Shown here: one piece after another, positions 7,279 through 14,861 of the stretch
How positions within the stretch are numbered: position 1 is the first letter of the stretch
Layout: each line of letters opens with the position of its first letter
Assembly (NCBI GenBank): GCA_031271325.1
Contig: JAISVY010000015.1
Span: forward strand, 1-22,429
Direction: 5' to 3'
Source: Oscillospiraceae bacterium
Lineage (GTDB): Bacteria > Bacillota > Clostridia > Oscillospirales > UBA929
Length of the DNA stretch: 22,429 nt
Position numbers and translations under genes: made by a program
The notes under the pieces: generated by a model
What the model was told of the DNA's origin: nothing
What the model saw: only the letters and a program-made list of their open reading frames with translations
Databases searched by the model: none

Positions 7279-10266
7279 TCAGTAGAAGAACCGGCAGAAC
7301 AAACTCGCGGCTTCGGCGCGGCTCATCGAGCTGCGGAACCCCAGCTTGCCCTCGCTGCCCCGCACCACCTGTATGCCCACCAGCGTCTGCGTCGCGCGGA
7401 GGGCGAAAGCCGGCACGGTCGCGCTGTCGGCAAAATACGAGAGATCGGATTTCTGGTAACCCTGCGGGAGGGTGTTGTACAGAATCGTGAAAATCTCCGC
7501 GTGGGACATCGTACCGCCGGGGCTGACGCACAAAACCCCGTCCACCGTCTTGCCCGCGATAATCCCCTCCGAATAGATCGCCTTGATCACGGAAACCTCA
7601 TACTCGCTGAGGCTTTCGAGGTCGGCGAACGGCAGGACGGTTCCGGCGTAGGCCGCCAGGTCGAGTTTCAGAATACGGGCGATCATCACCATGGCTTCCA
7701 GCCGGGTGATTTCTTTTTCGGGGCGGTAGTAGCGCAACCCAAACACCAAGTCGGTGTTCAGAACCTCCCGTTCGTCCAAAAAGTCCACATACCCGGTAAA
7801 CCACTTGCCGCCTACGTCCCAGATCGCTTCACTCCGCTCAGGCCGCCCGTAATCGTTCGCGACGACGGCGCGCGAGCGGCGGCCTAAGATGTCGGCGGCA
7901 TCGACAGACAGAATGTGCATTCTGTCCGCGGGGAGGGGGACGCGAATCTCCGCCCGCCCGGTTTGCGCGTCCCAGGGAATATAGGCGACTTCTTCGCCGT
8001 CCCAGCGTACGGACACATTTTTCGGAAGCCGCCCGGCGGAATCGGTGACGGTCAGCGGGTATACGAACATGCCGTCAAGCTCCGACGGTTCGCCGATCTG
8101 CACCGACGGAACCCCGTCGGGCATCGCGTCCATCCAGAGCGCCAGAATTTGGTGGATATAAAACGTCCCGGACGGCGGTCCCTCGGGATTCGGGTACAGC
8201 GTCAGCCCCGTCACACTCCGCGCTTCCGGCGGGATCTGAGCGGAGAGATACTTTTCCCCCTTGAAATCCAGCGCGCCGAACGAAACCAAGCTCTTTTGCC
8301 CGTCGCTCAGCGTCAGTTCCAGCAGAAGCTCGTGCCCGGAACCGTCGCCGGTCACAAGCGCCGACAGCGTTTTCGGCGAACCGTTTATCCCGGCGTTCAT
8401 CGCGACGGAGACGGACGGGCTGCTGTCTTCGAAACGGTAGGCAAACGCCCCGGCGGAACGCCCGCGCTCCACAACAGACGCGTCTTGGGTGACGCTGACC
8501 GAAAGGGCTTCGCCGCCGGCAGAGAAGACGCCGTCTTCAAAGTCCTCGATCACGACCGGGTCGCCGCCGACCGAGACAGTGATCTCCGCCGTCAGCCCGC
8601 CGGCGGACGCGGTGACGCGCCCTTTCGCGCCAAGCTCCGGCGACGCGGTATACAGCCCGTTGGGCGTAACCGTGCCGACGGTCCACTCCGCGCTCCAAAC
8701 AAAGCTGCTCGGCGCGGTCAGCACCGGCATGCCGTTCAGCGTCCCCGAAGCGTTCAGCTGCACGGTCTGTCCGGGCGCGACGGTCAGCTCGCCCGCCAGA
8801 ATGTTTTCCTGCTCAATTTGAACGGTGTGGAGCACCGGCGTGATGTTCACCTGCGCCGTGCCGGCCGCCCCGCCCGCCGTAAACGCCACAATCGCCTCCC
8901 CGGGCTGCATGGCGGTAAACGACGAACCGTTCGCGAATCCGTAATATCCGTCAATCGGCGCTGCCGTCACCGGTTCCGCCGGCGGACTGACGGCGCGGTA
9001 GGCCGAATCCGCCGCCAAGAAGGTGAAGTCCGCCGTGGCGCCGGGCAGCATCGTCACATACGCGGGCTGGGGGAACAGGTGCGCCGCCTGCCCGTCCGCG
9101 GGCGGCAGGACATTGCAGAACAGCAGGAAATCGGCGCAGCGGCGCAGCGAACCGTCGGAGGGTCTGTTGACGACCTTCGCCGCCGTTTCGCCCGGCATCC
9201 GCACCGACATCACCGTCGAGCCGCCGCCGTCCAGGTCGAACGCGCTCACGCAGTTCAGCTCGGCCATGCGCGCGGCCAGTTCCGCGAGCGTCAGCCCCGC
9301 GCTGTAGCCGGATTGCCGGCCGTCCACCGTATAGAAGACCACTTCCCCGTCCGCCGTAATGCCTGCGGCGGTGCGCGGCGCGCGGACAGTCTCCTCCACC
9401 GGCAGTACCTGCCCTTCGCCGACGAGGCTGTGAAGCCCGCCGACCGCCGCGAGAACGCCCACCCACCGCGCGTCGGCGCAGGTGACCGAGAGCAGAATGT
9501 CGTCCCCCTCCTGCAAAAAGCGGAAGCGGTCTATCGCGTCCGCCGTGTTGGCGGACAGCACGTATTCGCCCTCGCCGATCGGCGCAGGGTCTTTGCCGGT
9601 CATCACGCGCGTTACCGTGCCGTACAGCGACATGCCCGGAATCAGCCGCCCGTCGGCGCGGATGATGACGTGCATTCCGTCCAGCGTCGTGCGGGTCGTG
9701 CCGCTGAAATCACGCGAGTACATATATACTTGACCGGACTGGCGCGATTGGTTGAGCCGGTCTACCTTCACCTCGCCGTTTTGCCCGATTACCGAGATGC
9801 CGTAACCCGGCGTACCGTATATCGCGACGCCGTCTCTGTTGAAACCGAGCGCCGGCTGCCAAGCCGAACCCATCGACATCAAAATGCCGTCGCGCACCTG
9901 CAAACCGATCGGGGACATGTCGGCGTTAAAGTAGCTGCCGTTGATGCCGCCCACCACGTCCAGACCGCGCGCGCGCAGCTTTTGCGCCGCCTCCTCAAGC
10001 GTAATGCCTCCGTGATAGACGTTGTCGGAACCCACCAGCACAGGCATGAACCCGCTGTTCGGGAGGAACGAGAGGATATGCTCCTCCTCCGGTCCCGCCG
10101 CGGTGTGGCGCAGCGTGTTGACGGTGTAGCGGGTTTGCGCCGCCGGGGTATATGTATGGGAGCGGATATAGGCATGTCCCCCGCCCATGTGGGGCGCGTC
10201 GGCCAGAGACGGCGGGACGGTCAACAGTGTCAGGCAAAGCAGCCACGCGGCCATTCTTTTGAACAT
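7279..10266 (-). CDS. Secreted phosphodiester glycosidase (NAGPA) domain protein with SLH anchors
   Basis: A 995-aa exported protein. Signal peptide about 1-24 (MFKRMAAWLLCLTLLTVPPS). The NAGPA-type phosphodiester glycosidase domain spans about 95-388, with GGINGSYFNADMSPIGL near 106-122 and the signature FDLDGGGSTVM at 343-353. An Ig-like region (about 470-570) and a beta-sandwich-like region follow. Three degenerate SLH repeats (about 840-995) should bind cell-wall polymer. Likely role: hydrolysis of a sugar-1-phosphate phosphodiester in wall or exopolysaccharide at the cell surface; the substrate is unknown. The ATG has GGAGG at 6-nt spacing. A promoter lies about 240 nt upstream, so the mRNA has a long leader containing repeat elements. 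Confidence 0.9.
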   Translation of the reverse strand: MFKRMAAWLLCLTLLTVPPSLADAPHMGGGHAYIRSHTYTPAAQTRYTVNTLRHTAAGPEEEHILSFLPNSGFMPVLVGSDNVYHGGITLEEAAQKLRARGLDVVGGINGSYFNADMSPIGLQVRDGILMSMGSAWQPALGFNRDGVAIYGTPGYGISVIGQNGEVKVDRLNQSRQSGQVYMYSRDFSGTTRTTLDGMHVIIRADGRLIPGMSLYGTVTRVMTGKDPAPIGEGEYVLSANTADAIDRFRFLQEGDDILLSVTCADARWVGVLAAVGGLHSLVGEGQVLPVEETVRAPRTAAGITADGEVVFYTVDGRQSGYSAGLTLAELAARMAELNCVSAFDLDGGGSTVMSVRMPGETAAKVVNRPSDGSLRRCADFLLFCNVLPPADGQAAHLFPQPAYVTMLPGATADFTFLAADSAYRAVSPPAEPVTAAPIDGYYGFANGSSFTAMQPGEAIVAFTAGGAAGTAQVNITPVLHTVQIEQENILAGELTVAPGQTVQLNASGTLNGMPVLTAPSSFVWSAEWTVGTVTPNGLYTASPELGAKGRVTASAGGLTAEITVSVGGDPVVIEDFEDGVFSAGGEALSVSVTQDASVVERGRSAGAFAYRFEDSSPSVSVAMNAGINGSPKTLSALVTGDGSGHELLLELTLSDGQKSLVSFGALDFKGEKYLSAQIPPEARSVTGLTLYPNPEGPPSGTFYIHQILALWMDAMPDGVPSVQIGEPSELDGMFVYPLTVTDSAGRLPKNVSVRWDGEEVAYIPWDAQTGRAEIRVPLPADRMHILSVDAADILGRRSRAVVANDYGRPERSEAIWDVGGKWFTGYVDFLDEREVLNTDLVFGLRYYRPEKEITRLEAMVMIARILKLDLAAYAGTVLPFADLESLSEYEVSVIKAIYSEGIIAGKTVDGVLCVSPGGTMSHAEIFTILYNTLPQGYQKSDLSYFADSATVPAFALRATQTLVGIQVVRGSEGKLGFRSSMSRAEAASLFCRFFY

Positions 10267-10324
10267 ACATTACCTCCAGTCATATTGCTGCGGCATGAAA
10301 ACGAAGCGTGACAGCGGCACAGCC

Positions 10325-10364
10325 GCTCGTTCGCCTGGCGGCGAACATGAGTTTTTAGAGCTTC
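10325..10364 (-). repeat. Partial copy of palindromic repeat A
   Basis: This 40-nt stretch matches 10440-10480 except for one missing base. It contains the hairpin GTTCGCC-TGGC-GGCGAAC followed by the TTTTTAGAGCTTC end. It lies in the transcribed leader of the SLH gene. Its flank CTTTCTT (10364-10370) is also shared, inverted, with the copy after yebC. Confidence 0.85.
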
Positions 10365-10376
10365 TTTCTTGTGTCA

Positions 10377-10476
10377 CTCTAAAAACCTCCCGCTCCGGCT
10401 TGCGACACCTCGCCAGAGGCGACTGCTCGCAAGCGCTGCGCTCGTTCGCCTGGCGGCGAACATGAGGTTTTTAGAG
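10377..10476. repeat. Complete 100-bp palindromic repeat A (MITE/REP-like)
   Basis: Bounded by perfect 13-bp inverted repeats CTCTAAAAACCTC (10377-10389) and GAGGTTTTTAGAG (10464-10476). Inside are two further hairpins: GCTTGCGA/TCGCAAGC (10398-10434) enclosing TCGCC-AGA-GGCGA, and GTTCGCC-TGGC-GGCGAAC (10444-10461). The whole unit can fold into a branched structure in DNA or in the SLH-gene leader RNA. It has no coding capacity and resembles a miniature inverted-repeat element. No target-site duplication is obvious. Confidence 0.8.
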
Positions 10477-10505
10477 CTTCCCAATTATGTAAACAGAACA
10501 CATTC

Positions 10506-10534
10506 AGTATACCGCAACCGGTAGCGTCTGTAAA
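10506..10534 (-). promoter_or_regulatory. SigA promoter for the SLH/NAGPA gene
   Basis: On the minus strand, TTTACA (10529-10534) and TATACT (10506-10511) are exactly 17 nt apart. This predicts a start near 10499 and a 5' leader of about 230 nt that runs through both upstream copies of repeat A. No better promoter is visible closer to the gene. Confidence 0.65.
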
Positions 10535-10582
10535 TGGAAAACACACAAATATTTCTCCCCGCCCGACAAAAAGCGATGGAGT

Positions 10583-10611
10583 TTGACCAAGATTTTCCTT
10601 TATGATAGGGT
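10583..10611 (+). promoter_or_regulatory. Possible promoter of noc
   Basis: TTGACC (10583-10588) lies 17 nt from TAGGGT (10606-10611). The -35 is good, the -10 poor. A better -10-like TATGAT (10601-10606) is at the wrong spacing for that -35. Either way transcription would start about 20-30 nt before noc. Confidence 0.35.
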
Positions 10612-10644
10612 TACATAAAATTCTGCGGAGAGGGCGGAGCCGGT

Positions 10645-11490
10645 ATGGCAATGGGCAAACGGTACGGGCTGTTGGAAAGCCGCCGGGTACATATGGTCAA
10701 GGTAGACGACATCCGGCGAAACCCGCATCAGCCGAGGACGGTATTTGATGAGGACGGGCTGAACGAACTGTCGGAGAGCATCCGCCAGTACGGGGTGCTC
10801 CAGCCGCTGACGGTGCGCAAATCCTCCCTCGGCGGCTTTGAACTGGTCGCAGGGGAGAGGCGGCTGAGGGCATCCAAGCTGGCCGGGCTGCGGGAGGTGC
10901 CCTGCATCCTGCTCGACGCTTCGGAAAAACAGAGCAGCGTCATCGCGCTGGTGGAAAACCTCCAGCGCTGTGATCTGGATTTCTTTGAGGAAGCGGAGGG
11001 GATTCAATCGCTGATTCGTCAGTTCGGGCTTTCGCAGGACGAAGCGGCCAGACGGCTCGGCAAAAGTCAGTCGGCGATCGCCAACAAGCTCCGCTTGCTG
11101 CGTCACCCGGAGGAAGTGACGGCGGCTATCCGCAAACACGGGCTGACCGAGCGCCACGCCCGCTGCCTGCTCCGCATCGAGGGGCTGGAGGCGCGTTTGG
11201 AGGCGATCGGGCACGTTGCCGCCGAACGGCTCAACGTCGCCCAGACCGAGGCATATGTCGAGCAGCTCTTAGCCCGCGCCGAAGAGCCGCCCGCGCCCGC
11301 CGCGCCGGAATCCGAGGCAAAGCGCAATATCCGCACGCTGTATGTCTTCAAAGATGTTCGGCTCTTCCTGAACAGTATCTCCCGCGCCATCGACACCATG
11401 CGCCGCTCCGGCGTTAACGCCAGTTACGACAAAGAGGAGGAGGGCGGCGGCATCCGCCTGACCATCTCGATTCCGAACGTGAAGGGGTGA
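10645..11490 (+). CDS. noc: Noc/ParB-family nucleoid occlusion protein
   Basis: A 281-aa ParB/Noc-family protein. The ParB N-terminal domain (about 15-105) has NPHQPRTVF and the CTP-binding GERRLRASK box, then IALVENLQRCDLDFFEEAEGI. The HTH is AARRLGKSQSAIANKLRLL; the run AIANKLRLL and the later TERHAR plus LNVAQTEAYV favour Noc over Spo0J/ParB. Known roles: binds dispersed DNA sites and blocks division over the nucleoid. The membrane-binding amphipathic helix at the N terminus of Bacillus Noc is not evident here (start MAMGKRYGLLESR). GGAG lies 5 nt before the ATG. Unlike the usual arrangement it is not beside rsmG or parA; rsmG is 9 kb away. Confidence 0.85.
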   Translation: MAMGKRYGLLESRRVHMVKVDDIRRNPHQPRTVFDEDGLNELSESIRQYGVLQPLTVRKSSLGGFELVAGERRLRASKLAGLREVPCILLDASEKQSSVIALVENLQRCDLDFFEEAEGIQSLIRQFGLSQDEAARRLGKSQSAIANKLRLLRHPEEVTAAIRKHGLTERHARCLLRIEGLEARLEAIGHVAAERLNVAQTEAYVEQLLARAEEPPAPAAPESEAKRNIRTLYVFKDVRLFLNSISRAIDTMRRSGVNASYDKEEEGGGIRLTISIPNVKG

Positions 11491-11549
11491 GAACGCGCCG
11501 GGAGCGGCGCACTGTTTATAATAGTTCACCCGGATGAACATGATACGCG

Positions 11550-11578
11550 GCAAGGACGCCCAAAGCGGGCGTCCTTGC
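11550..11578. terminator. Strong 12-bp stem-loop between convergent noc and spoIIID
   Basis: GCAAGGACGCCC (11550-11561) and GGGCGTCCTTGC (11567-11578) form a perfect 12-bp stem with a 5-nt loop. Its location between two convergent genes suggests a bidirectional terminator. There is no real U-tract on either side, so it may instead protect RNA 3' ends or be a structured RNA. A smaller stem, GCGCCG/CGGCGC (11495-11510), directly follows noc. Confidence 0.45.
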
Positions 11579-11604
11579 TTCAGCCTGAAATTGTGCGGCC
11601 ACGC

Positions 11605-11647
11605 GCCGTTTTGCCCGGCAAGCCCGTTTCGCTCGGAGCAAAACGGC
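11605..11647. repeat. Inverted repeat before the spoIIID 3' end
   Basis: GCCGTTTTGC (11605-11614) and GCAAAACGGC (11638-11647) are perfect 10-bp arms with a 23-nt spacer. Within it, the sequence around AAGCCCGTTTCGCTC can form an alternative imperfect hairpin with the same right arm. The function is unknown; on the minus strand it is the 3' region of the spoIIID transcript. Confidence 0.55.
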
Positions 11648-11671
11648 TTTGCCTGCAACCTCTTTGCCTGC

Positions 11672-11920
11672 TTATTCTCCCTTATATTTTCTTCTTGTGG
11701 CCATCCCTCCCCGCAGATGGCGCTCCGCTTTGTTTTCGTCCAAAACCTCCTTCACGGCGGCGTACAGCGCCTGATTGTAAAACCGCAGCCGCTCGGACAA
11801 GTCTTTATGTACAGTGCTCTTTGAGATACCGAATTTTTTAGCGGCGGCGCGTACCGTCGCTTTAGTCTCTATGATGTAAGCGGCTACCTCGCAGGCCCTC
11901 TCCTCAATATTTCCCTTCAA
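11672..11920 (-). CDS. spoIIID: Sporulation transcriptional regulator SpoIIID
   Basis: 82 aa, matching SpoIIID over its whole length. The start MKGNIEERACEVAAYIIETK is followed by the HTH TVRAAAKKFGISKSTVHKDL and the conserved end IRHLRGG-like ERHLRGGMATRRKYKG. Known role: mother-cell DNA-binding regulator acting with SigE. The start codon is TTG, chosen because GGAGGG lies 7 nt upstream and the N terminus aligns with known proteins; there is no ATG upstream. The gene shows that the host belongs to an endospore-forming lineage. It is divergent from obg and convergent with noc. Confidence 0.96.
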   Translation of the reverse strand: MKGNIEERACEVAAYIIETKATVRAAAKKFGISKSTVHKDLSERLRFYNQALYAAVKEVLDENKAERHLRGGMATRRKYKGE

Positions 11921-11964
11921 TCGCCAACCCTCCCTCCCGGACTCACGCCCGGGTTTTCCCTACA

Positions 11965-11992
11965 TATATATGCGGCTCTTCCGGGAATGTGA
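11965..11992 (-). promoter_or_regulatory. Candidate SigE promoter of spoIIID
   Basis: On the minus strand, TCACATT (11986-11992) and CATATATA (11965-11972) are separated by 13 nt, resembling the SigE pattern (ATA-rich -35, CATACA-type -10). This fits the known SigE control of spoIIID, but the match is approximate. Confidence 0.4.
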
Positions 11993-12008
11993 ACCGCGAA
12001 AGGGGCTG

Positions 12009-12037
12009 TTGACCCGTCCGCGCGGCTATGGTATACT
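12009..12037 (+). promoter_or_regulatory. SigA promoter of the obg operon
   Basis: TTGACC (12009-12014), 17 nt spacer, TATACT (12032-12037). It gives a short leader of about 22 nt before the obg start, which has AGGAG at 12057-12061. Confidence 0.8.
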
Positions 12038-12065
12038 GTACGCATCTTTATCGGTCAGGAGAACC

Positions 12066-13337
12066 ATGTTTATGTTCATTGACACCGCCGTGATTTCCGT
12101 CCGCGCCGGGCGGGGCGGAGACGGCTCGGTTTCGTTCCGCCGGGAAAAATATGTGCCGGCGGGCGGACCGGACGGCGGCGACGGAGGGCGCGGCGGTCAT
12201 GTGATTTTCCGCGCGGACGGCAAGCTCACGAACCTCTCCGATTACCGTTACAAAACCAAATACGACGCTCCCGGCGGCGCCCGCGGCGGCGGCAAGCTCT
12301 GCGCCGGCAAAAGCGGCGAAGACCTCGTCCTGCGCGTCCCGCTCGGTACGCTGGTATACGACGACGAAACAAACCGCCTGCTTGCCGATCTCTCGGGCGA
12401 AGAACCGGTTCTGCTGTGCAAGGGCGGTCGCGGCGGCTGGGGCAACAAGCGCTTCGCCAACGCCTCCCGCCAAGCGCCGCGTTTCGCCAAGGCAGGAGCG
12501 GAGGGGGAGGCGCTCCGCGTCCGTCTGGAGGTCAAGCTGCTGGCCGACGTGGGGCTGGTGGGGTTCCCCAACGCGGGCAAGAGCACGCTGCTCTCCTCCG
12601 TATCGGCGGCTCGCCCCAAAATCGCCGACTACCCGTTCACCACGCTGACGCCGCATCTGGGCGTCGTGACGGCGGACGCCGACACCGGCTTCCTCTGCGC
12701 CGACATACCGGGGCTGATCGAGGGCGCGGCGGCGGGCGCGGGCTTGGGGCACGATTTCCTGCGCCATATCGAGCGGTGCCGCCTGCTGCTGCATGTGGTG
12801 GACGCCGCCGGAACCGAAGGGCGCGACCCGCTCGCCGATGTCGACGCGATCGACGCGGAACTGGCGGCGCATAACCCGGAACTTGCGTTGCGGGAGCAGA
12901 TCGTCGTCGCGAATAAGTGTGACGCGCTGACCGGCGAAGACGTGCTGGAGCGTCTGCGGGAACACGTCGCCCCCAGGGAAATGAAGGCAATCTCCGCCGC
13001 GACCGGCGAAGGGGTGCGCGCGCTGGTGCTGCGGTGCGCCGAGAAGCTCGCGGAACTGCCGCCGATCAAAGTCTTTGAGCCGGAAGCGCCGCCGCCGGAA
13101 GATATGTCCGCGAACCTCCCGGTCACCGACATCCGCAAAAAAGACGGCGTTTGGGCGGTGTCGGGACAATGGCTGGAACGCCTGATGCGCGACGTGAATT
13201 TCGACGATCTCGAGTCGCTCGCTTACTTCGAGCGGCGGCTGACCGACGGCGGCGTTTACGCGCGGCTGGAGGAACTGGGCGTACAGGAAGGCGACACGGT
13301 GGAACTGTACGGACTATCATTTGAATATGTGAGGTGA
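12066..13337 (+). CDS. obg: GTPase Obg
   Basis: 423-aa Obg/CgtA GTPase. The glycine-rich Obg fold (1-160) includes GPDGGDGGRGG and KGGRGGWGNKRFA. The G domain has G1 GFPNAGKST (166-174), switch II DIPGLIEGAAAGAGLG and NKCD. The C-terminal OCT domain ends DTVELYGLSFEYV. Known role: ribosome-associated GTPase in 50S assembly and stress or sporulation control. The frame is open 32 codons upstream, but that would read through the promoter. The start at MFMFIDTAV is set by AGGAG 4 nt upstream; ATG 12072 (MFIDTA, 10-nt spacing) is the alternative. First gene of the obg-esterase-yebC operon. Confidence 0.96.
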   Translation: MFMFIDTAVISVRAGRGGDGSVSFRREKYVPAGGPDGGDGGRGGHVIFRADGKLTNLSDYRYKTKYDAPGGARGGGKLCAGKSGEDLVLRVPLGTLVYDDETNRLLADLSGEEPVLLCKGGRGGWGNKRFANASRQAPRFAKAGAEGEALRVRLEVKLLADVGLVGFPNAGKSTLLSSVSAARPKIADYPFTTLTPHLGVVTADADTGFLCADIPGLIEGAAAGAGLGHDFLRHIERCRLLLHVVDAAGTEGRDPLADVDAIDAELAAHNPELALREQIVVANKCDALTGEDVLERLREHVAPREMKAISAATGEGVRALVLRCAEKLAELPPIKVFEPEAPPPEDMSANLPVTDIRKKDGVWAVSGQWLERLMRDVNFDDLESLAYFERRLTDGGVYARLEELGVQEGDTVELYGLSFEYVR

Positions 13338-13343
13338 CCTGTT

Positions 13344-14126
13344 ATGGCATTCATCAGGCTGAGATTCTTTTCCGAAGTGCTGGGCCGGCAAACCTACGTG
13401 AACGTCGTGATGCCGCAAGCGACGACAGGCGAGGGGCGGGGCTGGTTCGCCGCAAAGACATACCCGCCGTTCCCGGTGCTGTATCTCCTGCACGGCATGT
13501 CGGACGATCAGGATTCATGGCTGCGGAACACGTCGGTCGAGCGGTACGCGGAGCGGCGCAACATGCTGGTCGTGATGCCGACGACCGACCGGGGTTTTTA
13601 CACCGACACGCCGTACGGAACAAACTACTTTACTTATATCAGCGAGGAACTGCCGTCCGTCCTCAGGCAATACCTCCCGATGTCGGAGAAACGGGAGGAT
13701 ACTTATGCCGCCGGGCTGTCGATGGGCGGCTACGGCGCGCTGAAGCTGGCGCTGCGGAATCCCGCGCGGTTTTCGTTCGCCGCGTCGCTGTCGGGCGCGG
13801 TCATCAGCGAGGAGCGGATGAAGAGCCGGCGTCTGGAGGCAAACTTCTGGCATGAGCTGGACATGATCTTCGGCAATCCGGTGAAGCCGGAGGACGACAT
13901 TTATCATCTTCTGGAGACGGCTTCGCCCAAACCCAAGCTTTATGTCTGCTGCGGAACAAACGATACGCTGTATGAGGCGAACGACGATTTACAGCGCTAC
14001 GCCGCAAAGCTGGGCTACGACATCGCGTGGAACGGCGACGCGGGGTACGGCCACACTTGGGACTATTGGGATATGACGATACAAACCGTTCTGGATATGC
14101 TGCCGGAACAGACCAAACCGAGGTGA
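13344..14126 (+). CDS. Alpha/beta-hydrolase esterase (esterase D/tributyrin esterase type)
   Basis: 260-aa cytoplasmic serine esterase of the S-formylglutathione hydrolase/acetylesterase group. Visible: the oxyanion region VLYLLHGMSDDQDSW (46-60), nucleophile Ser126 in GLSMGGYGA, a likely acid Asp207 (CCGTNDTLY) and His236 (GYGHTWDYW). No signal peptide. Likely hydrolyses short acyl esters, perhaps acetylated sugars; the substrate is unproven. It starts 6 nt after obg; its AGGTGA ribosome site contains the obg stop codon, so translation is probably coupled. Its own stop is used in the same way for yebC. Confidence 0.88.
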   Translation: MAFIRLRFFSEVLGRQTYVNVVMPQATTGEGRGWFAAKTYPPFPVLYLLHGMSDDQDSWLRNTSVERYAERRNMLVVMPTTDRGFYTDTPYGTNYFTYISEELPSVLRQYLPMSEKREDTYAAGLSMGGYGALKLALRNPARFSFAASLSGAVISEERMKSRRLEANFWHELDMIFGNPVKPEDDIYHLLETASPKPKLYVCCGTNDTLYEANDDLQRYAAKLGYDIAWNGDAGYGHTWDYWDMTIQTVLDMLPEQTKPR

Positions 14127-14132
14127 CGCATT

Positions 14133-14861
14133 ATGTCAGGGCATTCCAAATGGAAGAACATCGCGCATAAAAAAGAAAAGACCGACGCGCAGCGCGCGAA
14201 GATCTTCACCAAGCTGTCGCGCGAAATTATCGTGGCGGTGCGGGAAGGGGGCGGCGACCCCAACGCCAACGCCCGCCTGAAGGACTGCATCGCGAAGGCG
14301 CGGCAGAGCAACGTGCCGAGCGACAACATCAAGCGGGTGATCGAACGCGCCGCCGGTGCCGGGAGCGCGGAGAACTACGAGTCGGTGCAGTATGAGGGCT
14401 ACGGTCCCGGCGGCACCGCCGTAATCGTCGAGGCGATGACCGACAACCGCAACCGCACCGCCGGGGAGGTGCGCCATTCCTTTGACAAATTCGGCGGCAA
14501 TCTGGGCGCGGCGGGCTGTGTGTCATGGTTTTTCGATCAAAAGGGCATACTGGCTGTAGACGGCGAGGGAAAAGACGAAGACGAGCTGATGATGCTGGCG
14601 CTCGACGCGGGCGCTTCGGACTTCTCCGCCGAGGACGGCGTGTTTGAAATCGAGACGGAACCGGAAGCGTTTTCGGCTGTGCGCGACGCGCTGGAAGAAC
14701 AAAAAATCGCGTTCCTCTCGGCGGAAGTCGAAAAGGTTCCGCAGAACTGGGTGACGCTGACCGGCGAGGAAGACATCAAAAAAATGCGCCGCCTGCTGGA
14801 CACGCTGGAAGACAATGAGGATGTGCAGAACGTATGGCACAACTGGGAGAACGAAGAATAA
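14133..14861 (+). CDS. yebC: YebC/PmpR-family protein
   Basis: 242 aa, the normal family length. Signature start MSGHSKWKNIAHKKEKTDAQ, then RAKIFTKLSREI, YEGYGPGGTAVIVEAMTDN and RTAGEVRHSF, and a C-terminal VTLTGEEDIKKMRRLLDTLE. Known roles: YebC proteins were long called transcriptional regulators; more recent work on relatives links them to translation through proline stretches. A long Pro-rich protein is encoded 2 kb downstream, which may be chance. AGGTGA overlapping the esterase stop is the ribosome site, 6 nt before the ATG. The stop codon is directly followed by repeat A. Confidence 0.95.
   Translation: MSGHSKWKNIAHKKEKTDAQRAKIFTKLSREIIVAVREGGGDPNANARLKDCIAKARQSNVPSDNIKRVIERAAGAGSAENYESVQYEGYGPGGTAVIVEAMTDNRNRTAGEVRHSFDKFGGNLGAAGCVSWFFDQKGILAVDGEGKDEDELMMLALDAGASDFSAEDGVFEIETEPEAFSAVRDALEEQKIAFLSAEVEKVPQNWVTLTGEEDIKKMRRLLDTLEDNEDVQNVWHNWENEE

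Noticed and set aside
7915..10311. 798-codon open frame on the plus strand opposite the SLH/NAGPA gene
   Set aside because: It is fully antiparallel to a gene with signal peptide, NAGPA and SLH motifs. Its product is Arg/His-rich with no recognisable domain, as expected from the GC-rich complementary frame.
11970..12065. N-terminal 32-codon extension of Obg
   Set aside because: It would include the operon's own -35 and -10 boxes; Obg proteins start at the MFIDTA-type sequence.
12048..13169. 373-codon minus-strand frame inside obg
   Set aside because: Shadow frame of a certain Obg; no motifs.
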